A stretch of DNA of 64,000 nt from an uncultured Cellvibrionales bacterium (GTDB lineage: Bacteria > Pseudomonadota > Gammaproteobacteria > Pseudomonadales > Dasaniaceae): positions 62,001 to 126,000 of the forward strand of contig CAJVZD010000003.1 in assembly GCA_913019905.1 (NCBI GenBank). Direction: 5' to 3'. Positions within the stretch are counted from its first letter, which is position 1. Each line of letters opens with the position of its first letter. This document shows positions 44,370 to 52,398 of this stretch, piece after piece. Made by a program: the position numbers and the translations under genes. Below the pieces are notes generated by a model. That model made no database searches. It saw only the letters and a program-made list of their open reading frames with translations, and was not told where the DNA came from.

Positions 44370-44942
44370 TTATTCAATTTGTCCGGATCCACCGGCCGCC
44401 AGATCAAAGCCCATCCGTATAAACAACTGATAGTTTTCTGCTATTTTTTCCGGCGCAGCGGCCACAGCAGCTAGGGTGATACTGGCGGCTACGGCATGGG
44501 CATACAGAAAATCGGGCGGTGGTACTTCGACGTCTCCCGTATCAGCCATGCTACCCATACACCAGCTTGACGCTGTGGCTAACCACTCGGCAGCGGTTCT
44601 ATTTTTCCCTCGTTCACTAATTTTTCTTACGGACAGCCAGTTCGCCTCGTTAGGCTCTCTTACCCAAAGTTCCGCAGCAGCAACGGCTGCGCAATCGAGG
44701 TCTACTGTTTGGTCCATTGTTTTTTTTGTACAAAGACAGGCCCACCAAATTACTTCCCTTTTGGGCATTGCATGCGCGAGCATGGTCACCGCATCATGAT
44801 AGTTTTCTGTATCAACCAGCTTTGTAATTGCCAGCCTCGGAGTATCGTCGATACCGGCGACTGTTTCGCTTTCATCTGAAAGCTCAAAATGCTGAAGTAA
44901 CTCGCCAGCGGATCGTGCTTTTATTCTAGTTAGATCGGACAT
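44370..44942 (-). CDS. T6SS-associated conserved protein (DUF6931-like)
   Basis: The 190-residue protein contains DAVTMLAHAMPKREVIWWACLCTKKT, a WVREPNEANW segment and AAEWLATASSWCMGSMAD. This is the pattern I recall for DUF6931-type proteins encoded between vgrG and PAAR genes. It has no signal peptide; the Ala-rich helix near the end (AHAVAASITLAAVAAAP) is moderately hydrophobic. It lies 25 bases upstream of the PAAR-like gene and 64 bases downstream of vgrG, so it is probably a chaperone or adaptor for tip assembly. That function is inferred from position alone. Confidence 0.7.
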   Translation of the reverse strand: MSDLTRIKARSAGELLQHFELSDESETVAGIDDTPRLAITKLVDTENYHDAVTMLAHAMPKREVIWWACLCTKKTMDQTVDLDCAAVAAAELWVREPNEANWLSVRKISERGKNRTAAEWLATASSWCMGSMADTGDVEVPPPDFLYAHAVAASITLAAVAAAPEKIAENYQLFIRMGFDLAAGGSGQIE

Positions 44943-45006
44943 AAATTGTCCTATTTAGATCTTGGTCCAGCACTGTTACGTATCCCTTAGAATTCAAAGT
45001 TGATGG

Positions 45007-46992
45007 TTAGTTGATTTTCACTAGGCCGCCGTTAATCTTCACCATTGCAGAACCTTTAATGTCGACCATTGCGTTGGCTGTAGCTTTGATCATGGGCCCT
45101 TTCATCGTAATGCCGGAAGGGTCTATTTTAATTTCACTTCCACCCACCTTTAAAGTGATGCTTTGCATGGCTTTTAGTTCATATTTGCCCGCTTTTACGT
45201 CGATGGTTTGATTGCCCAATTTAACGTTAGTTGCGTGGTTGCCCATAGAGACTTCTGTGGTGAGATTACCTTTTTTCACCTTAGTGCTCTGGTTGCCTGT
45301 GCTCACTTCGATCGTTTGATTGCCTTTTTTCACCGTAGTGCTCTGATTGCCGTCACTCACTTCAATCGTTTGGTTGCCTTTAACCGTGACATCTTCTTTG
45401 CCATTAACCGTTCTCTTACGATCTTTTTCAACGGTCAGAGTCTGATTGTTTTCGATTGTTCCAGTTTCATCATTATGTATTAAGAAGTTATGGTCTTTGC
45501 CAGCTTCCATGTATATTTCTTCGTCACCTTTCTTTCCATCAAAACGAAATTCGTTAAACTCTCCGCCCTCATCGGTTTTAAAGCCGCTCTGGGTATTGCT
45601 GTATTCGGGCGCCTTATTTTTGGAATTGTAAACAGCGCCTGTTACCAACGGACGATCGGGATCACCGCCGACAAATTCTACGACCACTTCAGAGTCGATA
45701 CGTGGTACAAACACGGCGCCTTCGCCTGGCCCTGCGTAATTTTGCATCACGCGTATCCAGCAACTTGTTTCACCTTCATCCCAGTAGAATTTGGCCTTGA
45801 CCATCAATTGTGGATCCGAGCTGCCTTGGCTATCTCCTGCTTTTACGTCCACTACCGTTGCGAGATGAGGGCCGTGAATTCGCATGCGATTGCCAGGAGG
45901 GGCAGGGTGAAAAGGAGTTGTCGACGGAACACAGCTAAAGCTGTTGGTATACTCTGTGACTGAATCCTTGGCGACGACTTGGTGGTTGACGCGCACCAAC
46001 AGATACTTTCCTGATTCAGATTTAAGCGCTCGGTGGTCGAGCTCGAACCGACCACCGGCCAAAAAAGTGCAGCAGTTGCTACCGCCAGTGGCGATGTCAA
46101 AAGAAGCCTCTTCATTTTCCAGAATCAATTCAGCTGTTTTTTTCTGCGTGATTTTCGCACCGTATTCAGGCATTTCTTTGTTTAGCTTAAAAGGTACGGC
46201 GTTCTCGTGATAACTGCGCTCGTATTTAGTTAAACCTTTTAGTACTTTGTTTTTTGTGCTCACTTTTTCTTTTTGGCCTTTGCCCGCTGCAGACTCAAGA
46301 TAACCCGTCATAGCCAGCTTGCCAGTGTGCATCTGATATTGTCTCTGCCATTGAGTGACCCGGCTCAGCAGAACGCTACCACCATCATTTGTGTCGTCAC
46401 ATTCAACCTTTTTTTCTTCACAGTCGGTGTATTGTGCATTTTTGTCGACAATAATCAGTTCGTGTTTGCCGGAAGTATGGATAAAGTAATAGCTCAATCC
46501 TTCTTCAGCTAATAAACGAGTGAAAAAGTCAAAATCAGTTTCCTGATATTGAATACAGTATTCACGTTTATCGTTAGCGCTGGCATTGTATTTAAAGACG
46601 ACGCCTGCAGGTTTTAATAACCCGCTAACAATATCTTTGCTGGTCATTCCCGAATACATCGTACTGGATTGATTAAGTGTTAGCAGCCACAAGGAGGGGA
46701 CAATAACCGCCGTATACCGGCGAATGCCAGCCACTACGCTATAGGCACTAAATTGACTAACAATACCATTGAAGTAACGGGTGTTTTCAGTATTGTAATG
46801 TATGGAAACCGTGACTTTTTGGCCGACTATATCACCTGCGGCAATCTCGAGGTTTTCTGATTCCAATTCCACAGAAAACTGAAATATTTCTGAAATTGCC
46901 TCTTCACCGTGCAGCGCTTTAGCTATAAAAACGTCCTGACCTAGCGGAGTTTCAATACGTATTAGGCGTTGGTGTTGACTTAAACTGGACAT
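45007..46992 (-). CDS. vgrG: T6SS spike protein VgrG (TssI)
   Basis: The 661-residue protein has a gp27-like base with VSIHYNTENTRYFNGIVSQF, the YCIQYQETDFDFFTRLLAEEGLSYYF hallmark and WDEGETSCWIRVMQNYAGPGEGAVFVPRIDSEVVVEFVGGDPDRPLVTGAVYN (gp5 OB fold). A beta-helical needle of seven 9-residue units of the GNQTIEVSD / GNQSTxVKK type follows (residues 539-601). It ends after KINGGLVKIN with no effector domain. It is thus a structural spike that must carry cargo through the PAAR-like tip or adaptors. It lies downstream of hcp on the minus strand. Confidence 0.95.
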   Translation of the reverse strand: MSSLSQHQRLIRIETPLGQDVFIAKALHGEEAISEIFQFSVELESENLEIAAGDIVGQKVTVSIHYNTENTRYFNGIVSQFSAYSVVAGIRRYTAVIVPSLWLLTLNQSSTMYSGMTSKDIVSGLLKPAGVVFKYNASANDKREYCIQYQETDFDFFTRLLAEEGLSYYFIHTSGKHELIIVDKNAQYTDCEEKKVECDDTNDGGSVLLSRVTQWQRQYQMHTGKLAMTGYLESAAGKGQKEKVSTKNKVLKGLTKYERSYHENAVPFKLNKEMPEYGAKITQKKTAELILENEEASFDIATGGSNCCTFLAGGRFELDHRALKSESGKYLLVRVNHQVVAKDSVTEYTNSFSCVPSTTPFHPAPPGNRMRIHGPHLATVVDVKAGDSQGSSDPQLMVKAKFYWDEGETSCWIRVMQNYAGPGEGAVFVPRIDSEVVVEFVGGDPDRPLVTGAVYNSKNKAPEYSNTQSGFKTDEGGEFNEFRFDGKKGDEEIYMEAGKDHNFLIHNDETGTIENNQTLTVEKDRKRTVNGKEDVTVKGNQTIEVSDGNQSTTVKKGNQTIEVSTGNQSTKVKKGNLTTEVSMGNHATNVKLGNQTIDVKAGKYELKAMQSITLKVGGSEIKIDPSGITMKGPMIKATANAMVDIKGSAMVKINGGLVKIN

Positions 46993-47127
46993 GGTTCCAA
47001 ATCCACTAAAACGAAGTTGCCGTACATATCAAAACAAGCAACTTCGGTCAAAAAGAATTACTGCGAAATTAACCAGAGAAATGTAATCACAGTCATAACT
47101 CCATCTACACAGAATCTAGGCTTTAAA

Positions 47128-47150
47128 CGGGCGGCGGTTGATACCGCCCG
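47128..47150 (-). terminator. Hairpin between hcp and vgrG
   Basis: CGGGCGG (47128-47134) and CCGCCCG (47144-47150) form a perfect 7-bp stem just after the hcp stop codon. Only TTT follows on the minus strand, so partial termination or transcript protection is more likely than a full stop. Either would keep Hcp more abundant than VgrG. Confidence 0.5.
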
Positions 47151-47158
47151 ATTGATGC

Positions 47159-47647
47159 TTAAAGTGGTTTAGCATTTACCAGATCGTATCCGACTTTCAT
47201 AGTCGCAGCATCGGCGTTATCAATACCACCGGTTACATATTCGTACATCACTTCAGTGAAGCTTAACGAGATTGATTCCTGAGGCGCACCTTCTCCTCCA
47301 GATGAAACACTGTAACCGCTGACCAAGACATTCTGTAAGGTGTAGCTGCAGAATTTATCCAGTTTTTCAGAGCCTGTTTTTACGATATCTATAATGACTT
47401 CTGTTCCGGCAGCACCGGTGACTCCTTCCTTCATCAATTGTGCCGATGATGTGTCCATCGATTTTGATATTGAAACTTCACTAATGCTAGGGCGCGATGC
47501 TTCGCGGTTGGCTACGCTACCTGCTTCCATGGAAATTCCACGTCCGACGCCGAATTGAAGAGAGTCGACTTTAATCCAATCTTTGTAGCCCTCTGCTGTT
47601 ACGTTACCCTTTATAGCCAATGCGTTGAAATTCATGTAAATAGCCAT
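47159..47647 (-). CDS. hcp: T6SS tube protein Hcp (TssD)
   Basis: The 162-residue protein starts MAIYMNFNALAIKGNVTAEGYKDWIKVDSLQFGVGRGIS and continues SRPSISEVSISKSMDTSSAQLMKEGVTGAAGTEVIIDIVKT and ISLSFTEVMYEYV, the standard Hcp1 family pattern. Hexamers stack into the inner tube expelled by sheath contraction. It is the first gene of the minus-strand unit hcp-vgrG-DUF6931-like-PAAR-like. The upstream 420 bases (47648-48065) carry the CTCTGGCAC repeats and presumably its promoter, which I cannot pinpoint. Confidence 0.96.
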   Translation of the reverse strand: MAIYMNFNALAIKGNVTAEGYKDWIKVDSLQFGVGRGISMEAGSVANREASRPSISEVSISKSMDTSSAQLMKEGVTGAAGTEVIIDIVKTGSEKLDKFCSYTLQNVLVSGYSVSSGGEGAPQESISLSFTEVMYEYVTGGIDNADAATMKVGYDLVNAKPL

Positions 47648-47801
47648 GATGTTGATCTCCGATAGTGAAAAATTTTTATCGTAAGTGCCTCTAACAAAAT
47701 GGCTCTTACACGTTTACTAAGGTTGTCCGTTCGACAAACTGAGCACATTAAAACAGGTATTAGTTGGCTTGAAAAGCGCTATTGCTTAGTGAAATTGACT
47801 A

Positions 47802-48010
47802 CTCTGGCACGAATTAATTTTCTTACTTTTTGCTGCTTAGATTCACGCTGCCTAGGAGCCAGTTGGCTCTGGCACTATTTAATGCCATTTGGGATAATCG
47901 GGCCTAGTATGGTTGTTAAGCGGCCATGCGACTCTGGCACGAATTTCTAATGATACTTAGAATGACCTAACGATTTGTGTTAGCTTTCACGTTCACTCTG
48001 GCACTAATTA
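47802..48010. repeat. Array of four 13-bp direct repeats at 64-65-bp spacing
   Basis: CTCTGGCAC followed by (G/T)A(A/T)TT starts at 47802, 47867, 47932 and 47996, giving offsets of 65, 65 and 64 bases. The first nine bases are identical in all four copies and the tenth alternates G, T, G, T. The intervening 51-52 bases differ from each other. A degenerate copy may lie near 47739. The array lies between hcp and the 3' end of the RAYT-like transposase gene, so it could be a family of transposase-associated ends or a regulator-binding array for hcp. The spacers and short repeats do not fit CRISPR. Confidence 0.75.
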
Positions 48011-48065
48011 CAAAAAACTATTTTACAAAAAGAGACTCAGCGCACAAATTGTTGTCGAAAGGCAG

Positions 48066-48806
48066 CTATTTTTCTACATCTGCGGTTTCATCAGAGGAGG
48101 TTATCGGCTGTTTTTCGGTTTTATCCTGTTTTCGGGGTCGACCTCTCTTCAGTGGTCGAATTCGGCGATTTGCAATTTTTTCGATCTGATCCTTAAAGTG
48201 ATCGCCGCCAAGAATTTGCCCCGAGCGGACAGTCTCAGCAATATAATCGCGAAGTTTCGGATCAAAGTTGTACGCAAACAACCGATTGTAGGCATTGCAG
48301 CGATCTACGCTGTTTTCACCTAGGGACGTATAGACCAGGTGATCTTTGATCAAGGCACTTGGGTCATGACCTGAATGATGATGAAAACTGGACCAGGGGT
48401 AATCTTTCAGGTCTTTGATATTATCGAGCTGCAGAGGTCGCAGTTCTACATACCGATAACAGCTGAGTAAATAAGCGTTGGAATCGATCAGGCTACTTTT
48501 GTAGCGATCCCAGAGCGAGCCGCTCCTTTGATATCGGTGGTTAGCGTACTGTACGTAGCGACGACCAAGGGATTGCATCATGGACGGAATACCGTTGGGA
48601 AGCTTTGGCGTGGCGATAATTTGAACAGAATTCTTTAGAAGAACGTATGTATGGATATCACACATATATTGCTTAGAGGCGACTTCTAGACTCGCTAGAT
48701 AGAACTCAAAGTCGTCAGAATCATAAAAGCACAACTCTCCCCTCAATCCTGTTTGGACGATATGTTGAGGAATGTTGATGAGGTTTAATCGTGGTAGCCT
48801 AGCCAC
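48066..48806 (-). CDS. REP-associated (RAYT / Y1-type) transposase-like protein with altered HUH motif
   Basis: The GTG at 48806 with AGGG seven bases upstream gives 246 residues and the usual start VARLPRLNLINIPQHIVQ; a longer in-frame ATG at 48899 exists. The Y1 transposase body is clear: MMQSLGRRYVQYANHRYQRSGSLWDRYKSSLID, CYRYVELRP, YPWSSFHHH. Where active members read NHVHLL, this one reads NSVQII (Ser60, Gln62), so both metal-binding histidines of the HUH site are replaced. The helix tyrosine (CYRYVEL) is kept. The gene is otherwise intact, which points to a catalytically dead but retained DNA-binding protein, or to recent inactivation. The basic tail (RRIRPLKRGRPRKQ) would bind DNA. Confidence 0.8.
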   Translation of the reverse strand: MARLPRLNLINIPQHIVQTGLRGELCFYDSDDFEFYLASLEVASKQYMCDIHTYVLLKNSVQIIATPKLPNGIPSMMQSLGRRYVQYANHRYQRSGSLWDRYKSSLIDSNAYLLSCYRYVELRPLQLDNIKDLKDYPWSSFHHHSGHDPSALIKDHLVYTSLGENSVDRCNAYNRLFAYNFDPKLRDYIAETVRSGQILGGDHFKDQIEKIANRRIRPLKRGRPRKQDKTEKQPITSSDETADVEK

Positions 48807-49466
48807 TTTTTTGCCCTGTGGTGGTGGTTGCCATTCGAGTCCGTTCCCGGCTCTTGAATTATTATAGTTAAATTTGAAAACCGATAGCCAGCCGAACAAG
48901 GATAACTATCCTGCTGGTATAAGTCTATCGATGATGGGAGTCATAATCCAATCGCTAGGTAAATTATGGTGGGCTTTTCCTTAGCTATTGTCTATTAATC
49001 GTCCATCACCCAAGATGGTCTGTCACTTTAAGTTTTACTCCTTTTCTCACATCCCTCGTCAGGGCTACCTCGTAAATGATGAGGTTAAAAGCACCTCTTA
49101 AAGCAATACTCGAGGAGTGATATATTCATCAGTGATTGTAATTAAAGATAATTAAAATATGTTGATTTTCTTGCGTGCGACAGTGTATTGCATCGAAGCA
49201 GGTTCTCACATCATACGCGTCATGCGGCTGGTGCGAACAATCCTGCTGCAGTAATGGGTGAGCAGAATGCTCTAAGGGTAGATGATTTATCAGGTGCGGT
49301 GCTCGGGCCGGCCGCCTGTCTCGCTGGCTGCCCTTGAAATCTGTAGTTATAAACAGCTCTTTACATCCTTAAGATCGACCATTGTCGAGCTGATGGATTT
49401 GCCCGACTTTGTATTCATTGTGCAGAAAACGGCCGGAATTGCGGTAACGCGAACAGTAGCTCGATT
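48807..49466. other. Intergenic region, no supported gene
   Basis: This 660-base stretch upstream of the RAYT-like gene contains only short frames of poor quality. A small inverted repeat, ACCTC with GAGGT near 49062-49076, might be a REP-like hairpin, but I could not show that it recurs in the window. Confidence 0.4.
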
Positions 49467-49703
49467 TTATACCCGAACGTCGGCTAGTAAAGAATCCAAT
49501 AAATCGATGCAAGAATCTACATTTTGTTCGTAAATGGGGTCGTCATAACAATTTGGAGCCTCTAGCCACACCTTGGTGGCCCGTTTCTCGTAATCGCTAT
49601 AATGTAGAATAATTTCCTCGTTATGGTCGTTAATTTGATCGGCTATATCGTCAATGCAAGGAGGTAATGTAGGGAGGGTTCTCTCTGCGAATACATGTGA
49701 CAT
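49467..49703 (-). CDS. Small acidic hypothetical protein (78 residues)
   Basis: GGAG lies seven bases before the ATG, and the frame is compact and acidic: PTLPPCIDDIADQINDHNEE, then DYEKRATKVWLEAPNCYDDP and a leucine-rich amphipathic end CIDLLDSLLADV. It has no signal peptide or membrane segment and two Cys pairs are not evident. I do not recognise a family. The good ribosome site and amphipathic C-terminal helix favour a real small gene over chance. Confidence 0.5.
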   Translation of the reverse strand: MSHVFAERTLPTLPPCIDDIADQINDHNEEIILHYSDYEKRATKVWLEAPNCYDDPIYEQNVDSCIDLLDSLLADVRV

Positions 49704-49894
49704 AGGGGAACTCCAATCAAATTATTCGAAGAATATTATCAGCATAGTTTAGCAATTCGGGGGGTCAAGTCTTGTCTGTTGATTCAGTGTGGCAATCGCG
49801 ATATCGCGGCTTATAGAAAGCGCGTCGGACAGTCTTCAGGAGGCTGTTTCTATCGGAATATTTCTCAATGTGGTTTACCGCTTTGAAATGCTCC

Positions 49895-49924
49895 TTGACA
49901 AGATTCGAGTTCAACAATTATGCT
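49895..49924 (+). promoter_or_regulatory. Sigma-70-type promoter candidate
   Basis: A consensus -35 (TTGACA, 49895-49900) and TATGCT (49919-49924, four of six -10 positions) are separated by 18 bp. It would start a transcript near 49931, running into the strong terminator at 50118-50157. Confidence 0.5.
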
Positions 49925-49989
49925 TCGTTGGACAATAGCATAATCGCAACCAATCCATTTAATATCAGAATTCATACAGAAATCTAAAC

Positions 49990-50079
49990 ATGACTGTTTT
50001 CACTCCCCTACTAAAAACCACCTGTCGGCGCCGGATTTCTTTGTGCCGCCGGGAATGTGTGCGGGTCTGGGAGATATAG
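49990..50079 (+). CDS. Possible leader peptide rich in Arg and Cys (29 residues)
   Basis: An ATG at 49990 opens MTVFTPLLKTTCRRRISLCR, then RECVRVWEI and a TAG stop. Six Arg codons (CGG and CGC) and three Cys codons are packed in the second half. The frame lies between a promoter candidate and a terminator hairpin, and 146 bases upstream of a class III (acetylornithine-type) aminotransferase. No clear ribosome site precedes it, which is the main weakness. If translated it could act as an Arg- or Cys-sensing attenuator peptide. Confidence 0.3.
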   Translation: MTVFTPLLKTTCRRRISLCRRECVRVWEI

Positions 50080-50117
50080 AGTTCTAAGAGACAGTTAACT
50101 TAAGAAATCTTTAATCT

Positions 50118-50157
50118 AAAAATGACCGCTGGAACAGCTCCATCGGTCATTTTTTTT
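50118..50157 (+). terminator. Strong Rho-independent terminator upstream of the aminotransferase gene
   Basis: AAATGACCG (50120-50128) pairs perfectly with CGGTCATTT (50144-50152). An inner TGGA/TCCA pairing and eight T in a row at the end complete the signal. No annotated plus-strand gene precedes it, so it must end a small RNA or act as an attenuator in the leader of the gene starting at 50225. Confidence 0.8.
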
Positions 50158-50224
50158 GTCTGTAGTATTTCCACAGTCATGTTTGCACCTAATAACTGAA
50201 TGTATAATCACGTCGGGAAAAACA

Positions 50225-51412
50225 ATGTCTATCGAAAAAAGTAGCAGTTCAACGAACAACACGACAAGTAATCACCAATATCCTTTCATTATGGCTGTGG
50301 CAGATCGGCCCGATGCTGTTTTCGTCAAGGGGAAAGGGGATTGGATATTTGATCAACACGGAAAAAAGTATCTGGATTTTGTGCAAGGCTGGGCTGTTAA
50401 CTGTCTGGGGCATTGCCCTGACATATTAGTCGATATTCTTTGCTCCCAGGCCAGAACTTTGTGGAATTCTAGTCCAGCTTTTTATAATCAGCCTATGTTG
50501 GATTTGGCCGGTTCTCTTGCGACCGCCTGCGAAATGGATCAGGTGTTTTTTTCCAGCAGCGGCGCCGAAGCCAACGAAGGGGCTATTAAGCTAGCGAGGA
50601 AATGGGCACAGATTAACAAACCAAATGCTACTCAAATAATCACTACCCATGGATCCTTTCATGGCCGCACACTCGCGACCATGTCCGCGTCGGGAAAACC
50701 GGCATTTGAACCCCTGTTTAACCCCAAGCTTCCCGGGTTTAAAAAAGTACCTTTTGATGATATTGACGCAATGACAGCAGCACTGGATGAGGATGTCATT
50801 GCTGTCATGTTGGAGCCAATACAAGGTGAGGCAGGGGTTGTTACACCTTCGGAGGGTTATCTTCAGCAGCTTGAGCGTTTATGTAGGCAAAAACATGTTC
50901 TATTAATACTTGATGAAATCCAAACAGGTATGGGAAGAACGGGGCAGCTAGTGGCAGCAAAAACCTTTGGGCTCAATCCAGATATCATTACTTTAGGCAA
51001 AGGCTTAGGCGGCGGCGCACCGATGTCCGCATTATTGGCGAAAAACGACGTGTGTTGTTTTCAGCCGGGCGATCAAGGTGGAACTTTTAGCGGAACGCCG
51101 TTGTTAAGTGCTGTGAGTTTGGCGGTGCTTAATACCATCAATCGCGTTGACTTTCTAAAACAAGTTAGATGTAGCAGTCGCTATTTGGCGGATGGACTGG
51201 TGACAACTTTTGGCACGGATCTCGTTCGAGGAAAAGGTCTGTTATTAGCCGTTGACAGACCCGCTGGTGACGCCGTGCTAATGGTAGAAAAAGCCCGAGA
51301 AAAGGGTTTGCTCATCAACGCGCCAAACGACTATTGCTTACGGTTTATGCCGGCACTGAATGTCAAAGAAGACTCCATAGATAAACTTATATCGATTTTG
51401 AACGACCTTTGA
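50225..51412 (+). CDS. argD: Class III PLP aminotransferase, acetylornithine aminotransferase-like (ArgD family)
   Basis: The ATG at 50225 gives 395 residues, the normal ArgD length; the open frame upstream is the transcript leader. Motifs are GKYLDFVQGWAVNCLGHCPD, the FFSSSGAEANEGAIKLARKWA cofactor loop, GSFHGRTLATMSASG, VIAVMLEPIQGEAGV, LILDEIQTGMGRTGQL and the PLP lysine in DIITLGKGLGGGAPMSALL (Lys259). Enzymes of this group transfer the delta-amino group in arginine (acetylornithine) or lysine (succinyl-DAP) synthesis, or degrade ornithine. Members differ little in sequence, so the exact substrate is uncertain and the symbol is tentative. Confidence 0.8.
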   Translation: MSIEKSSSSTNNTTSNHQYPFIMAVADRPDAVFVKGKGDWIFDQHGKKYLDFVQGWAVNCLGHCPDILVDILCSQARTLWNSSPAFYNQPMLDLAGSLATACEMDQVFFSSSGAEANEGAIKLARKWAQINKPNATQIITTHGSFHGRTLATMSASGKPAFEPLFNPKLPGFKKVPFDDIDAMTAALDEDVIAVMLEPIQGEAGVVTPSEGYLQQLERLCRQKHVLLILDEIQTGMGRTGQLVAAKTFGLNPDIITLGKGLGGGAPMSALLAKNDVCCFQPGDQGGTFSGTPLLSAVSLAVLNTINRVDFLKQVRCSSRYLADGLVTTFGTDLVRGKGLLLAVDRPAGDAVLMVEKAREKGLLINAPNDYCLRFMPALNVKEDSIDKLISILNDL

Positions 51413-51551
51413 AGCATTCACTGCTCGCGATGACGCCAAATTGGGCGCATATTCTTCTGGTTCGAATTTGTGCTAAGGCGGGTTTCCAATCGAATGATTG
51501 GATTCGCGCCTACTGATGCTTGCCGCGGCGGACCAGGTTCTCGACCAAAGT

Positions 51552-52082
51552 TCAATTTAGCAAATTTTTGAGTGTTACTACCCGGATCGGATCGCCCGCT
51601 GTGATCATGTTTTCCCATACCCAGTTATGGTGCTCGATGACTTTTTCAGCGGCTAAGTGAGGTCTATCGTTTAGCGTATGTGCGTCGGAAATAACCGTAA
51701 TATTATACCCGCTACTTATTGCTGCTCGAATGGTTGTGTCAACACAAAAATCTGTGGCCCAGCCGGCAACGAAAATATTATCAAGGCAAATGCTGTCGAT
51801 GTAGGTATGCAGCTTGGTCTTGCAAAAGGCATCATTACTCGTTTTTCTTATCACCATGTCTGTTTCGAATTGGGTCAGTGAAGACAGAATCTGCCATCCC
51901 GGTGTCTCAGGGAAAAGGCCTTCTTCCATTGTTCCGTCATGCTGAATAAAAATGACTTGCCCGCCACTTCTTCTAATATGTTCAGACAATATATTAATGC
52001 GGCTTATTATCGCATTGCTATCGTATTTGTCATTCTGGGAAAAAGGTGCCTGTTGCATGTCGATAATAAGGAAAATATCCAT
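51552..52082 (-). CDS. Isochorismatase-family cysteine hydrolase
   Basis: The 176-residue protein carries the catalytic triad of the family: Asp8 (FLIIDMQ), Lys80 (VIRKTSNDAF) and Cys113 (GWATDFCVDTTIRAA). Family members hydrolyse isochorismate, nicotinamide, carbamoylsarcosine or related amides. The DFCVDTT loop resembles the unassigned amidase-type group more than a true isochorismatase. It is convergent with the aminotransferase gene and divergent from the HAD gene. There is no signal peptide, so it acts in the cytoplasm. Confidence 0.85.
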   Translation of the reverse strand: MDIFLIIDMQQAPFSQNDKYDSNAIISRINILSEHIRRSGGQVIFIQHDGTMEEGLFPETPGWQILSSLTQFETDMVIRKTSNDAFCKTKLHTYIDSICLDNIFVAGWATDFCVDTTIRAAISSGYNITVISDAHTLNDRPHLAAEKVIEHHNWVWENMITAGDPIRVVTLKNLLN

Positions 52083-52229
52083 TTGATTTCGCCTGTTGAA
52101 CTAGCATGACGCCATTTCGTTTATTCGATTGTTTTCATGGTGTTCGCGTATAACAAGTCGGCCTACCTAATAGTCGCGTATGATAATGCGAGCAATTGCG
52201 TTTGTCATTTTCCCAATCAGTATCGCAGG

Positions 52230-52285
52230 GTTGTAATTCCAAAGTCGTAATTCCAAGGTTACGGTTCCCAAGTTAATATTCCTAA
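52230..52285. repeat. Four tandem degenerate 14-bp repeats upstream of a HAD gene
   Basis: GTTGTAATTCCAAA, GTCGTAATTCCAAG, GTTACGGTTCCCAA and GTTAATATTCCTAA follow each other without gaps. The phase is exact, and bases 1-2 (GT), 8-11 (TTCC) and 13 (A) are invariant. The array ends about 70 bases before an extended -10 (52355-52363), a good distance for an activator. The wider gap 52083-52398 between the divergent genes holds no other supported feature. Confidence 0.7.
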
Positions 52286-52354
52286 ATCAATAAATTTCAC
52301 AAAAAAATCAGGTCCATTGTACCGGTGAAATCGAATATTTTTGTTTATGAAGTC

Positions 52355-52363
52355 TGCTACACT
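52355..52363 (+). promoter_or_regulatory. Extended -10 promoter candidate for the HAD gene
   Basis: TGCTACACT is an extended -10 (TGn plus TACACT) 36 bases before the ATG. No good -35 is seen, as is allowed for extended -10 promoters or where an activator binds the upstream repeats. Confidence 0.4.
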
Positions 52364-52398
52364 ACGCTGTCATTCGCGATGGAGTTTAACAATCAACC

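Noticed and set aside
45007-46992. Effector-carrying (evolved) VgrG
   Set aside because: The protein ends shortly after the needle repeats with KINGGLVKIN and has no extra domain.
47802-48010. CRISPR array
   Set aside because: Repeats are only about 13 bp with conserved core of nine, spacers are 51-52 bp and there are no cas genes.
47802-48010. Sigma-54 promoters (TGGCAC as -24 element)
   Set aside because: No TTGC appears five bases after any TGGCAC, and the motif points away from hcp.
49981-50157. Known riboswitch upstream of the aminotransferase gene
   Set aside because: No conserved core of the riboswitch classes I can recall (TPP, SAM, lysine, glycine, guanidine) could be matched; an attenuator or small RNA is kept as the hypothesis.
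51486-51501. CCAATC/GATTGG hairpin as terminator after the aminotransferase gene
   Set aside because: Perfect 6-bp stem but no T tract follows on either strand.
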